Positions 6,507 to 14,395 of a stretch of DNA of 16,400 bases are shown in pieces. The stretch is from Mesobacterium_A hydrothermale. Lineage in GTDB: Bacteria > Pseudomonadota > Alphaproteobacteria > Rhodobacterales > Rhodobacteraceae. The position numbers were made by a program, and so were the translations under genes. The notes below the pieces were generated by a model, which searched no databases, was not told where the DNA came from, and worked only from the letters and a program-made list of their open reading frames with translations. The stretch covers positions 1 through 16,400 of the forward strand of contig NZ_JAYLLH010000045.1 of NCBI RefSeq assembly GCF_035818635.1, in the 5' to 3' direction. The stretch's first letter is position 1. Each line of letters begins with the position of its first letter.

Positions 6507-7694
6507 ATGCTGGCGCGCGCCATCGAGAAGTTTTTTGGTCACGAGGCTTCGGGGGGCATCTTGTTGATGCTGTCCGCGGTTGCCGCGATGCTGGTGGCGA
6601 ATTCGTCGCTGTCCGATGGCTACCACGGGGCCCTGAACACTTACCTTGCCGTGACCTTCGATGGCCAAGGCATCGAAAAGCCGCTGATCCTGTGGATCAA
6701 CGATGGCCTGATGGCCGTGTTTTTCTTTCTTGTCGGGTTGGAACTGAAACGCGAACTGATCGAAGGCAAGCTCAAGAACCCGCGCGACGTGGTTCTGCCC
6801 GGCATGGCCGCGGTGGGCGGTATGGTCGTACCCGCGCTGATCTTTGTCCTGCTGAACTGGGGCAATTCGGTCAACCTGGGCGGCTGGGCGATTCCGGCGG
6901 CCACCGACATTGCATTTGCCCTTGGCGTTCTGGCGCTGGTCGGCGACCGTGTACCGTCCTCGCTCAAGGTGTTCCTGCTGACGCTGGCGATCCTCGACGA
7001 CATGGGCGCGATCCTGATCATCGCGCTGTTCTACACCGCGGATCTGAAGATCGACTATCTGTTCCTGGCGCTGCTGCCGCTGCTGGGCCTGGCCTATCTG
7101 AATTACAAGAAATCGCACCGCATTGCGCCGATGATCCTGCTGGGCATCATCATGTGGTTCTTCGTGCTGAAATCCGGAGTACATGCGACGCTCGCAGGCG
7201 TTGTGCTGGCGTTCTTCATCCCGATCAAGGACAAATGGGGCAAATCCCCCCTGCACGCGCTGGAACACGGGCTGACGCCGTATGTCCTGTACCTGATCGT
7301 GCCGATCTTCGCCTTTGCCAACGCCGGTGTCGTGCTCAAGGGGCTTAGCTTCTCTGACGTGATCGCCCCGTTGCCGATGGGCATCGCGCTGGGTCTGATC
7401 GTCGGCAAGATGGTGGGCGTCTTCGGCGTGACCTTCGTGATGGTCAAGGCCGGTCTGGCGCGGCTTCCCAGCGGGGCCAACTGGGGGCAGATCTACGGCA
7501 TCGCCTGCCTTGCCGGCATCGGCTTTACCATGTCGCTCTTCATTGGCGGGCTCAGCTTCTCTGACCCGGCACTGATGAACGAAGTGCGGATCGGCGTGCT
7601 TGCCGGATCTCTGATCTCCGGTCTTATTGGGTATATTGCGCTGATGTGGGCTTCCTCCCCCCGTGCGGCGACGCAACCCAGCATCGCTGAATGA
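6507..7694 (+). CDS. nhaA: Na+/H+ antiporter NhaA
   Basis: A 395-residue inner-membrane secondary transporter that exports Na+ (or Li+) in exchange for H+, important for salt and alkaline pH tolerance. About twelve hydrophobic segments are visible from residue 17 to 388. Family hallmarks are the PAATDIAFALG stretch with Asp134, the Asp164-Asp165 pair in ILDDMGAIL (equivalent to E. coli Asp163/Asp164, the cation site), GLELKRELIEGKL (77-89), FANAGV (270-275) and Lys301 in VGKMVG, matching the E. coli Lys300 region. Length is close to the E. coli protein (388). The start is fixed by a strong AGGAGGG Shine-Dalgarno (6496-6502). No nhaR-like regulator is adjacent. A good intrinsic terminator follows, so it appears to be monocistronic. 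A marine or saline habitat would fit, but that is inference. Confidence 0.97.
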   Translation: MLARAIEKFFGHEASGGILLMLSAVAAMLVANSSLSDGYHGALNTYLAVTFDGQGIEKPLILWINDGLMAVFFFLVGLELKRELIEGKLKNPRDVVLPGMAAVGGMVVPALIFVLLNWGNSVNLGGWAIPAATDIAFALGVLALVGDRVPSSLKVFLLTLAILDDMGAILIIALFYTADLKIDYLFLALLPLLGLAYLNYKKSHRIAPMILLGIIMWFFVLKSGVHATLAGVVLAFFIPIKDKWGKSPLHALEHGLTPYVLYLIVPIFAFANAGVVLKGLSFSDVIAPLPMGIALGLIVGKMVGVFGVTFVMVKAGLARLPSGANWGQIYGIACLAGIGFTMSLFIGGLSFSDPALMNEVRIGVLAGSLISGLIGYIALMWASSPRAATQPSIAE

Positions 7695-7750
7695 CCGGTC
7701 GCCCGGCCCCCTTCCTTCCTGGGGTCGGGCAAGTATTCCTGAACGAAAGA

Positions 7751-7782
7751 AACGCCCCGGCCAAACCGCCGGGGCGTTTTTT
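7751..7782 (+). terminator. Intrinsic terminator after nhaA
   Basis: A ten-base-pair GC-rich stem (7751-7760 with 7769-7778, AACGCCCCGG / CCGGGGCGTT) with an eight-base loop is followed by a run of six T (7777-7782, partly in the stem). It lies 56 bases past the nhaA stop and before the next gene's Shine-Dalgarno, so it should separate the two transcripts. Confidence 0.9.
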
Positions 7783-7854
7783 GTGGCTTGAATTCCGGGG
7801 CGTCACATCGGCACCCTCCGGGAACGACACCAGCACATAACCGGAGGCCCCGAG

Positions 7855-8244
7855 ATGAGCACATTCGACGAAGATCTGTTTCTGAAAGGTCTGGAACAGC
7901 GCAAGGCCACGCTTGGCGCGGAATACGTGGAAAAGAACCTGGCGGCCGCTGATGCGTTCACCCAACCCTTTCAAGAGGCGATGACGGCCTGGTGCTGGGG
8001 CTTTGGCTGGGGCGACGACGTGATCGATGCCAAGACGCGCAGCATGATGAACCTGTCGATGATCGGCGCCCTGGGCAAGATGCACGAATGGGAACTGCAC
8101 TGCCGCGGTGCGCTGAACAATGGCGTCTCGGTCGAAGAGATTCGCGCCATCATCCACGTCATCGCGATCTATTGTGGTGTGCCGCAGGGGCTGGAATGCT
8201 TCCGCGCTGCGCGCAAGGTTCTGGAAGAACGCAGTCTTCTATAG
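7855..8244 (+). CDS. Carboxymuconolactone decarboxylase (CMD) family protein
   Basis: A 129-residue all-helical protein of the AhpD-like superfamily, similar in length and pattern to gamma-carboxymuconolactone decarboxylase (PcaC). The conserved core runs from DAKTRSMMNLSMIGALG (58-74) through HEWELHCRGALNNGVSVEEI (77-96) to VIAIYCGVPQG (102-112). The single Cys83 after HEWELH is not in a CxxC pair, so a peroxiredoxin-reductase (AhpD) role is less likely than a decarboxylase-type one. The pca genes are not next to it, so the substrate cannot be deduced; many orphan CMD proteins have no proven reaction. The ATG at 7855 follows CCGGAGG (7841-7847). It sits after the nhaA terminator and needs its own promoter, which I could not identify clearly. 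Downstream it converges on tRNA-His. Confidence 0.87.
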   Translation: MSTFDEDLFLKGLEQRKATLGAEYVEKNLAAADAFTQPFQEAMTAWCWGFGWGDDVIDAKTRSMMNLSMIGALGKMHEWELHCRGALNNGVSVEEIRAIIHVIAIYCGVPQGLECFRAARKVLEERSLL

Positions 8245-8262
8245 GTCGGAAGGTCTGGAATA

Positions 8263-8339
8263 TGGTACCGCCTTCCCGGTTCGAACGGGAGACCTCTTGA
8301 TCCACAATCAAGCGCTCTAACCTACTGAGCTAAGGCGGC
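8263..8339 (-). tRNA. tRNA-His (anticodon GTG)
   Basis: A complete 77-base tRNA including encoded CCA (8263-8265). The acceptor stem is GCCGCCT pairing with AGGCGGT, the D-arm is GCTC...GAGC, the anticodon stem CTTGA/TCAAG encloses loop TTGTGGA with anticodon GTG (complement at 8303-8305), and the T-arm is TCCCG-TTCGAAC-CGGGA. Position -1 (8340) is T, not G, the discriminator is A73, and the first pair is G1-U72. Most bacterial tRNA-His carry G-1 and C73; loss of both is a known feature of many alphaproteobacteria with a matching divergent histidyl-tRNA synthetase. It is a single tRNA with no neighbour tRNA in the window. Confidence 0.96.
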
Positions 8340-8350
8340 ACTGACCGGCG

Positions 8351-8378
8351 AAATAACGGGCCTGCGACGCCAATGCAA
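8351..8378 (-). promoter_or_regulatory. Possible promoter of tRNA-His
   Basis: On the minus strand TTGCAT (8373-8378) and TTATTT (8351-8356) are separated by 16 bases, and the -10 box ends 11 bases before the first tRNA base. The match to consensus is only moderate and no transcript data are available. Confidence 0.3.
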
Positions 8379-8452
8379 GCCCATTGTCACGCTTTCTTTG
8401 CAACCGGTCGCCCCAGGAACCGCACCTGCGGCACCCGGCGCGACGGACCTGG

Positions 8453-11400
8453 TCAGACCCAGATCATCGCGTCGGTGATGTCCGCCAACAGGATGTCCCG
8501 CACGATCACGTCGACCCCCTGGTCACTGAACAGCACGTCGTCCCCCGACTGAGTCATGTGGGTGCGCGCTGCCGCGCCGTCGGCATAGCCGAAGCCGGTG
8601 AATTGTAGCCGATCCCACGCTTCAAGGTCATAGACAAGGTTTGCGCCGTCATGCCGTTCGTAGAAGCTGAACGTATCGGCAAAGGCCCCGCCCCCAAGGT
8701 TGTCGTCTCCGGGCCCGGCAATCAGCACGTCATCCTGCGCAGTGGCCCGCATCCATGTTGCCAAAGGCGCGGCGGAATTGGCGATGAACTCGGGGCTTTC
8801 GGAAAAGCCCAGTACGACCTGTGCCCGGCTGGTGCCGCCATCCAGTTGCCCAACCCAATCGGCCAGTCCGCCGGCATCTGCGGCCCGGTTCAGAACGTTC
8901 TGGTACAGCAGTTCAACGAACTGGGTATTCGACAGCGCCCCATAGGTGTTCTGGAATTCGGTCGAATTCACGAAGCCGGTGATCACGTTGACCAGGGGTG
9001 TTCCGTTGGCAAGCTGTTCGATCCAGCCGCTGAAACCGCCAAGATCAGGGTCTCGGTCCAGCGTGGCGTGGTAGGCGCGGAACATTTCATCCGACCAGCT
9101 TGCCGGGTTTCGCGCCAGGGTGAAATTCGCCGCCTCCACCGAGGTGTTGGTGATGAACTCGGGGCTTTCGGAGAAGCCAAGAACCACCTGCGCCCGTGTC
9201 GCCCCGCCATCCAGCTGATCAACCCAATTGGCCAGCCCGCCGGCGTCGGCAGCGCGATTCAGGACGTTTTGGTATAGAAGTTGTACAAATTCGGTATTGT
9301 TCAGCGCGCCGTAGGTCGTGACGAACTCTGGCGACCCGACAAACCCGTTTGCCGCCCCAGGCAGATCAATGTCGCCTGACGAAATCCGCATCGTCCAGTC
9401 CAGGTGCCCGGCGCGGTCAGGGGTTCGGTCCAGCGTCGACTGGTACAACCGATAGACTTGCGCGGCCACGGTCGGCGCATACGTCGCCTGGAACCCGTCG
9501 CCATAGATCTTGTCATTGTCCGCGCCGCCCGACAGCGTGTCATTGCCGCCATTGCCATCCAGCGTGTCAGCCCCGTCGTCGGTCACCAGTTCGTTATCCG
9601 CAGCGCTGCCGGTGGCAAAGGTGTTCATGTCGCCCAGCACCTGAAGGTTTTCCACGCTGTCATAGCTGTCACGATTGTTCGGATTGCCACGCGCACCACT
9701 GTCGCCGGCTTCGAAATCCACATCGAGGACAAAGGACCGCGGGGTGAACCCGCGCAGGTCGGTCACCACGGTATCGACGCCGTCCCCGCCTTCGAACGTG
9801 TCTTGCCCGGTGGACATGTACCAGGTGTCGTTGTCGGCACCGCCCCGGATCAGATCATTGCCTGCGCCGTCATGCAGGTCATCGTTGCCCGCGCCGCCTT
9901 CGATCATGTCGTTGCCGCCGAACCCGCGCAGCGTGTCATTGCCACCAAGGCCCCGGATACGATCGTCGCCGTCGCGCCCGTTCAGCAACTCGCCACGGTC
10001 AGAACCGGAAAAGTCACCTCCGGTCTGATGGTCGAGAATGAAATCCAGCGACAGGACCCCGTCTTGCGTCCCGTCCTGTGAATCCATCAGCGCCAGTTCC
10101 GCCCCAGAGACAAGGTGCCCGCCGCCGACGTTCTGGAAGCTTCCGGTATCCAGCAACGGATCGCCAAAGAAGAAATCCCCGACGCTGTCGCCGTCCACAT
10201 CGCCCAATGCAGTCAACGACGTGCCGATTTCCGAGCGCGCGCCAGAACCGAGGATGGCATAGCTTCCCGCGCGCCCGACGACGTTGCTGATCAGGATATC
10301 ACCGTCGACCGCGCCATCGGCCGCATCCGCACCGGCCAGTGCCGCCGAGGTCACAAGATAGACCCGGCCGATGCCATTGCTGGGGGCGGAAACGAAGAAA
10401 TCGTCGTTTCCGTCACCGTCCACATCCCCGGCCGAGCCTACGGCGGTTCCCAGCCGACCGTTGGCAATGTCTCCGATCAGGCGATAGGCCGCAGGTACGC
10501 CGCCTTCGGTCTGGCCAGCCAGATCGGCAAGGTTGATGCGAAAATCCTGACCGTCAATTCCGTCAAGGGTCGTCAGCCCGGCCGAACGGATCAGATAGGC
10601 GATCCCACCATTCGACGCCCCGACGTCGCTGACTGTGCCACCGATCAGCAGGTCATTCAGGCCATCGCCATCGACATCCCCCGCCGTTCCAAGCCCAAGG
10701 CCGATGTTTTCCTCTTTCGGGGTGCCGACACCATAAAAGACATAGCCGCCGCCAGCAGTGTCCAGAAATTCACCTTGAAGGATGCCATCCACCAGCCCAT
10801 CGGCAAGGTCTGCCACCCCCAACGCAACGCTTGGAACCAGATAGACGATGCCAGCACCGCCGGCATCGCCGGAACCGCCGATCAGCAACTGGTGCATGTT
10901 GCTTGCCGTGCTGAAGACAGGGCCGACGTCGGCAATGCCCGTGCCCATCTTCTGACCAGAGGCATCGCCGTTGATCAGGGTGGTACCGTCGATCGGACTG
11001 GGCCGTGCGGCGGTATCGGTCAGAAAGATCTGCCGGTCGGTCGTGCCATCCAGCGCATCCAGCCGCGCAAGGTCATCCGAAGAGACAATCCACACTGACC
11101 CTTCGTTCACGTCCGCCCCGGTGTCGGTAAAGGGCGCGGTGAGCAGGATCTCGTCCCCGGTGCCAGTGGCGGAAAAATCCACGTCAAGCGCACCAACCTG
11201 CCAACCCAGAAGCCCGTTCGATTCGTCCCCAAGGAACGTGTAAGAGGCGTTGGTCGCGTCGATCACGTGGTCGATGCTGCCGTCGTCGGCGTCCAGCCCT
11301 TCGATATCCTTGCCCAGATACAGATAGGCCGCGCCGAAATTGGTGCCGCCGATATCGGTCCCATTGGCCCCAACGATCAGGTCAACCTTGTTGTCGCCAT

Positions 11401-11725
11401 CAAAATCCCCAATCGCCAGAGAGGACCCGAAATCGGTCTGGTCCCCCAAATTGTCGATCCGGTAGACCCCGAAAACACCCACCGCCGAATCCAGATCGAT
11501 CGAGAAATCGGTCGTTCCATCTGCGGCATCCGCCAGCGCAAGCGAGGCACCGCTGATGATGTAAAGCGACGTGCCCAGCCCAAAGCCGCGATCCACGGAA
11601 CTGCCGAAGATGAAGTCGGTGCGGCCGTCCCCGTCGATGTCCCCTGCGGCGACCGCAGTGCCAGTCTGTTGGTTGGTATTGCCGGTGACGGAGTTGTCAG
11701 GGCCTGAAAAGCGGTACGAGCTCAT
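8453..11725 (-). CDS. Large FG-GAP / RTX / DUF4214 calcium-binding protein, probable type I secretion substrate
   Basis: A 1090-residue acidic, Asp/Gly-rich protein, probably extracellular. Residues 1 to about 565 form FG-GAP repeats with calcium loops of D-x-D-G-D-x-x-x-D type at 29, 107, 350, 434 and 509, and degenerate ones near 181 and 267. The regular spacing of 74-86 residues suggests a seven-bladed propeller. Residues about 582-655 and 717-745 hold RTX nonapeptides (GGNDTLRGF, GGNDMIEGG and relatives), which bind calcium outside the cell. Residues about 752-983 hold four DUF4214 units as two similar pairs. The end (995-1090) has a degenerate RTX start (AQDDVLIAGPGDDNLGG) and a beta-rich tail typical of type I secretion signals. 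No N-terminal signal peptide is present, consistent with ABC-type export; no exporter genes are in the window. Ligand, host or surface target is unknown; adhesion or surface-layer roles are possible. An AAGGA Shine-Dalgarno supports the start. Confidence 0.88.
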   Translation of the reverse strand: MSSYRFSGPDNSVTGNTNQQTGTAVAAGDIDGDGRTDFIFGSSVDRGFGLGTSLYIISGASLALADAADGTTDFSIDLDSAVGVFGVYRIDNLGDQTDFGSSLAIGDFDGDNKVDLIVGANGTDIGGTNFGAAYLYLGKDIEGLDADDGSIDHVIDATNASYTFLGDESNGLLGWQVGALDVDFSATGTGDEILLTAPFTDTGADVNEGSVWIVSSDDLARLDALDGTTDRQIFLTDTAARPSPIDGTTLINGDASGQKMGTGIADVGPVFSTASNMHQLLIGGSGDAGGAGIVYLVPSVALGVADLADGLVDGILQGEFLDTAGGGYVFYGVGTPKEENIGLGLGTAGDVDGDGLNDLLIGGTVSDVGASNGGIAYLIRSAGLTTLDGIDGQDFRINLADLAGQTEGGVPAAYRLIGDIANGRLGTAVGSAGDVDGDGNDDFFVSAPSNGIGRVYLVTSAALAGADAADGAVDGDILISNVVGRAGSYAILGSGARSEIGTSLTALGDVDGDSVGDFFFGDPLLDTGSFQNVGGGHLVSGAELALMDSQDGTQDGVLSLDFILDHQTGGDFSGSDRGELLNGRDGDDRIRGLGGNDTLRGFGGNDMIEGGAGNDDLHDGAGNDLIRGGADNDTWYMSTGQDTFEGGDGVDTVVTDLRGFTPRSFVLDVDFEAGDSGARGNPNNRDSYDSVENLQVLGDMNTFATGSAADNELVTDDGADTLDGNGGNDTLSGGADNDKIYGDGFQATYAPTVAAQVYRLYQSTLDRTPDRAGHLDWTMRISSGDIDLPGAANGFVGSPEFVTTYGALNNTEFVQLLYQNVLNRAADAGGLANWVDQLDGGATRAQVVLGFSESPEFITNTSVEAANFTLARNPASWSDEMFRAYHATLDRDPDLGGFSGWIEQLANGTPLVNVITGFVNSTEFQNTYGALSNTQFVELLYQNVLNRAADAGGLADWVGQLDGGTSRAQVVLGFSESPEFIANSAAPLATWMRATAQDDVLIAGPGDDNLGGGAFADTFSFYERHDGANLVYDLEAWDRLQFTGFGYADGAAARTHMTQSGDDVLFSDQGVDVIVRDILLADITDAMIWV
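8777..8941 (-). repeat. DUF4214 duplication, copy B (residues 929-983)
   Basis: This stretch encodes a 55-residue unit nearly the same as copy A at 9146-9310, including the shared blocks LLYQNVLNRAADAGGLA and AQVVLGFSESPEFI. The copies are 369 bases (123 codons) apart. Synonymous third positions differ at many sites, so the duplication is not very recent or has been kept by selection on the protein. Confidence 0.9.
9146..9310 (-). repeat. DUF4214 duplication, copy A (residues 806-860)
   Basis: Partner of the unit at 8777-8941. Each copy is preceded by a more diverged DUF4214 unit (754-803 starting AAQVYRLYQSTLDRTPD, and 879-927 starting DEMFRAYHATLDRDPD), so the repeat unit is a pair of domains about 123 residues long present twice. 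Confidence 0.9.
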
Positions 11726-12034
11726 GAAATGGGTCCTTGCCTGTCTATCGCCAAAAAAACTTGGGCCAAATCCCGGCTCCGTTGGGGGAACCGGCGTGTG
11801 AACAGCTCAGAGTATAGGGAAAACGGACATTTTTGTCATGCCGCGCAGGCTGCCAACCAGCAGCGCAAGCGCCGCCGCACCCGGTGCCGGGGCACGGCGA
11901 CGCGTAAACGTCTGGAATTTCTGCCCGCGCCGAACAACAAGCCCGACAGAACACCCCATCGGTCATTCGCGCCAAGCGGGATCCGTTGCGGCGCGGATCG
12001 CGCCTTTCGGGTTCTCTGCGACGGCTGCGGCGCT
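11726..12034. other. 309-base intergenic region between mdeB and the RTX gene
   Basis: This spacer contains the RTX-gene promoter (11811-11839) and its leader. The part from about 11840 to 12034 has small open frames on both strands, but none has a Shine-Dalgarno, a recognisable domain or a signal peptide. A short GC-rich hairpin (11990-11995 with 11999-12004) lies 30-45 bases past the mdeB stop without a T-run on the minus strand; it might help end the mdeB transcript. I see no RNA gene here. Confidence 0.5.
11811..11839 (-). promoter_or_regulatory. Near-consensus sigma-70 promoter of the RTX gene
   Basis: On the minus strand ATGACA (11834-11839, five of six matches to TTGACA) and TATACT (11811-11816, five of six to TATAAT) are separated by exactly 17 bases. 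Transcription would start near 11804, giving a leader of about 80 bases before the ATG at 11725. Such a good match is unusual for a GC-rich alphaproteobacterium and points to strong basal expression. Confidence 0.65.
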
Positions 12035-14395
12035 TTAGCTTGGGGCGCCGTCTGTCAGACCGTTCACCGATGCGACCAGCGCGCTGCGGTCGATTCGGAA
12101 ATGGCGGGCCAGATCGCCAATGGTGCCGGTCTGGCCAAAATGCTCGACCCCATGGGAAATAGTCCGGTGCCCGGCGACCGACCCAAGCCATGCCAGGGTT
12201 GCCGGATGGCCGTCGATCACGGTGATGATCGTGCAGTGCCGTGGCAACCGACCCAACAGCCGTTCGACATGGCTTTGCGCGCCGGTGTTGCCGCGCGCCC
12301 GTTCGCGCTGCGCCGCGGTCCAACCCGCGTTCAACCGGTCAGCAGATGTCACGGCCAGAACGCCCACGTCGCGCCGTGCACCGCCGATCATGCCTGCGGC
12401 GGCAATAGCCTCGTCGGCGACAGCCCCCTGATAGGCGATCACAACCTCGCAGTTCGGCCCCGGCGGACGCAACCAATACCCGCCGTCGATGGCACCCTGC
12501 CGAAACGCATCGTCCACGCGCTTGCCCGGCTGTTCCAGCGGTTTCGTCGTCAGCCGCAGATAGACCGAGCCGCCGGTTTCGTCGCGCAGCCATGTGCGTT
12601 CGTCCGGGTCGCCTTCGCCATCGCGTTGCAGGTAATCCAGCGCCCATTCCATGATGACCGCAAGTTCGTCGGCAAAGGCCGGTTCGAAACTGGCCAGCCC
12701 GTCCTGCGCCATGCCGGTCAGCGGTGTGCCCACAGACTGATGGGCGCCACCTTCGGGCGCCAGCGTCACCCCCGAGGGCGTACCGACGATGATAAAGCGC
12801 GCATCCTGGTAACAGGCATAATTCAACGCATCGAGCCCCCGGTGTACAAACGGATCATACACCGTCCCGATCGGGATCAGCCGCTTGCCGAAAAGGCTGT
12901 GCGACAGGCCCGCAGCGCCCAGCAACAGGAACAGGTTCATCTCGGCAATGCCCAATTCGATGTGCTGACCTTCGGGTGCAAATTCCCATTTCGCGGTTGA
13001 AGGGATGCGGTGTTCGATGAACGCATCCGCCATTTCCGTCCGCGCGAACAACTTGCGTCGGTTGACCCAGGGGCCAAGCGACGTGGTGCCGGTTACGTCC
13101 GGCGAGGTTGTGACGATCCGGTCTGCCAGCGCGCTGTCACCCTTGGCCAGCGCATCCAGGATCTTGCCAAAGGCCGTCTGGGTCGAGGTTTCCTGATCCG
13201 AGGGCGCGGCGATCGCGGGCACCGCGATTCCGGCATCGCTGTAGCGGCGCGGCCCTTTGGCAAAGAACGGCACGCGATCAAGGAACGCGCGCAGGGCGTT
13301 TGGGTCCTTGACGGTGGCGAAGGGCTCCCATTCCTGCCCTTCGGGCACACCCATACGGGTTTGCCATTCGGCCATCTGAGCCTTTGTCATCAACCCGCCG
13401 TGATTGTCCTTGTGGCCGGCAATCGGCGTGCCCCAACCCTTGATGGTATAGGCCAGGAAACAGGTCGGGCGGTCGTGATCGACCCTCTCAAAGACCTCGG
13501 CCATGGTTTCAACGCAGTTGCCGCCGAGGTTTTCCATCAGCGCGGCCAGTTCGGCATCCGACCGCCGGTCGATCAGCGCCGTGACGTCGCCTTGGTCGCC
13601 CAAGTCGTCCATCAGTCTTTTTCGCCATTTCACGCCGCCCTGATAGGTCAACGCGGAGTATTCCGCATTGGGACAGGTTTCGATCCAGTCGCGCAGGCGG
13701 TCTCCGCCCGGCTCTTCGAACGCCGCGCGTTGCAGCGCCCCGTATTTCACCCGCACAACGTCCCAGCCAAAGGCGTCGAAAATCTTTTCGATCCGCTCGA
13801 ACAGACCCTCGCGGACGATCCCGTCCAGAGATTGGCGGTTATAGTCGATGATCCACCAGCAATTGCGCAGGTCGTTTTTCCAGCCTTCCTGAAGCGCTTC
13901 GTAGATGTTGCCCTCGTCCAGCTCGGCATCGCCCACCAGCGTCACCATCCGCCCCAGGGGCAGATCCGCCCCCCACGGTTTGGCGGCAATGAAATCCTGC
14001 ACGATCGACGCAAAGGACGTGATCGCCACGCCCAGCCCCACTGACCCTGTGGAAAAATCCACGTCATCCACGTCTTTCGTCCGGCTGGGATAGCTTTGTA
14101 CCCCGCCAAAGCCACGAAATGCCTCCATCCGTGCGCGGGTCTGGTTGCCCATCAGGTATTGCATGGCGTGAAAGATCGGCGAGGCGTGGGGCTTGACCGC
14201 CACCCGGTCCTCGGGGCGTAGGGCGGCGAAGTAGAGCGCCGTCATGATCGACACCATCGACGCGGAAGAGGCCTGGTGTCCTCCGACCTTGATCCCGTCC
14301 ACTTTGGGCCGAATATGATTGGCGTTGTGGATCATCCACTGCGACAGCCACAACAGGCGTTGTTCGATGGTCTTGAGATGGGTCGTATCGGCCAT
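12035..14395 (-). CDS. mdeB: Homodimeric-type 2-oxoacid dehydrogenase E1 (probable 2-oxobutyrate dehydrogenase, MdeB-like)
   Basis: A 786-residue thiamin diphosphate enzyme of the AceE/transketolase class, shorter than E. coli AceE (887). The TPP-binding region is GDAELDEGN (155-163) with DYNRQSLDG (184-192), the GD-x-E...N pattern of AceE. The pyrimidine domain carries GIAEMN with Glu485, which would activate the cofactor. It would decarboxylate a 2-oxoacid and pass the acyl group to an E2 lipoyl protein encoded elsewhere. The neighbouring methionine gamma-lyase makes 2-oxobutyrate, and P. putida mdeB, in the same position after mdeA, encodes a related E1, so 2-oxobutyrate to propionyl-CoA is the favoured role; pyruvate dehydrogenase is the alternative. 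The ATG at 14395 was chosen over an upstream frame start at 14479 because GAGG lies eight bases upstream and homology starts here. The gap from mdeA is 149 bases, so it may also have its own promoter. Confidence 0.85.
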   Translation of the reverse strand: MADTTHLKTIEQRLLWLSQWMIHNANHIRPKVDGIKVGGHQASSASMVSIMTALYFAALRPEDRVAVKPHASPIFHAMQYLMGNQTRARMEAFRGFGGVQSYPSRTKDVDDVDFSTGSVGLGVAITSFASIVQDFIAAKPWGADLPLGRMVTLVGDAELDEGNIYEALQEGWKNDLRNCWWIIDYNRQSLDGIVREGLFERIEKIFDAFGWDVVRVKYGALQRAAFEEPGGDRLRDWIETCPNAEYSALTYQGGVKWRKRLMDDLGDQGDVTALIDRRSDAELAALMENLGGNCVETMAEVFERVDHDRPTCFLAYTIKGWGTPIAGHKDNHGGLMTKAQMAEWQTRMGVPEGQEWEPFATVKDPNALRAFLDRVPFFAKGPRRYSDAGIAVPAIAAPSDQETSTQTAFGKILDALAKGDSALADRIVTTSPDVTGTTSLGPWVNRRKLFARTEMADAFIEHRIPSTAKWEFAPEGQHIELGIAEMNLFLLLGAAGLSHSLFGKRLIPIGTVYDPFVHRGLDALNYACYQDARFIIVGTPSGVTLAPEGGAHQSVGTPLTGMAQDGLASFEPAFADELAVIMEWALDYLQRDGEGDPDERTWLRDETGGSVYLRLTTKPLEQPGKRVDDAFRQGAIDGGYWLRPPGPNCEVVIAYQGAVADEAIAAAGMIGGARRDVGVLAVTSADRLNAGWTAAQRERARGNTGAQSHVERLLGRLPRHCTIITVIDGHPATLAWLGSVAGHRTISHGVEHFGQTGTIGDLARHFRIDRSALVASVNGLTDGAPS

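Noticed and set aside
5760..7676. 638-codon open frame on the minus strand spanning all of nhaA
   Set aside because: Only its 3' third (5760-6374) is the VOC gene. The rest is antisense to nhaA, with His/Gln/Arg-rich low-complexity translation typical of the shadow frame of a GC-rich gene.
8777..9310. An insertion sequence or CRISPR-like repeat, because of near-duplicate DNA 369 bases apart
   Set aside because: The copies are in frame within one protein, differ at many synonymous sites and correspond to DUF4214 domain duplication.
11835..12034. A small gene with a PEP-CTERM/VPLPA-like tail on the minus strand (stretch PAPGAAALALLVG)
   Set aside because: No start codon with a ribosome site, no preceding domain and no basic end right after the hydrophobic part; it is most likely chance in a GC-rich spacer.
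11729..13000. 423-codon plus-strand open frame opposite mdeB
   Set aside because: Most of it is the complement of the E1 coding sequence, and its composition is that of a shadow frame. The 5' part in the intergenic region has no start signal.
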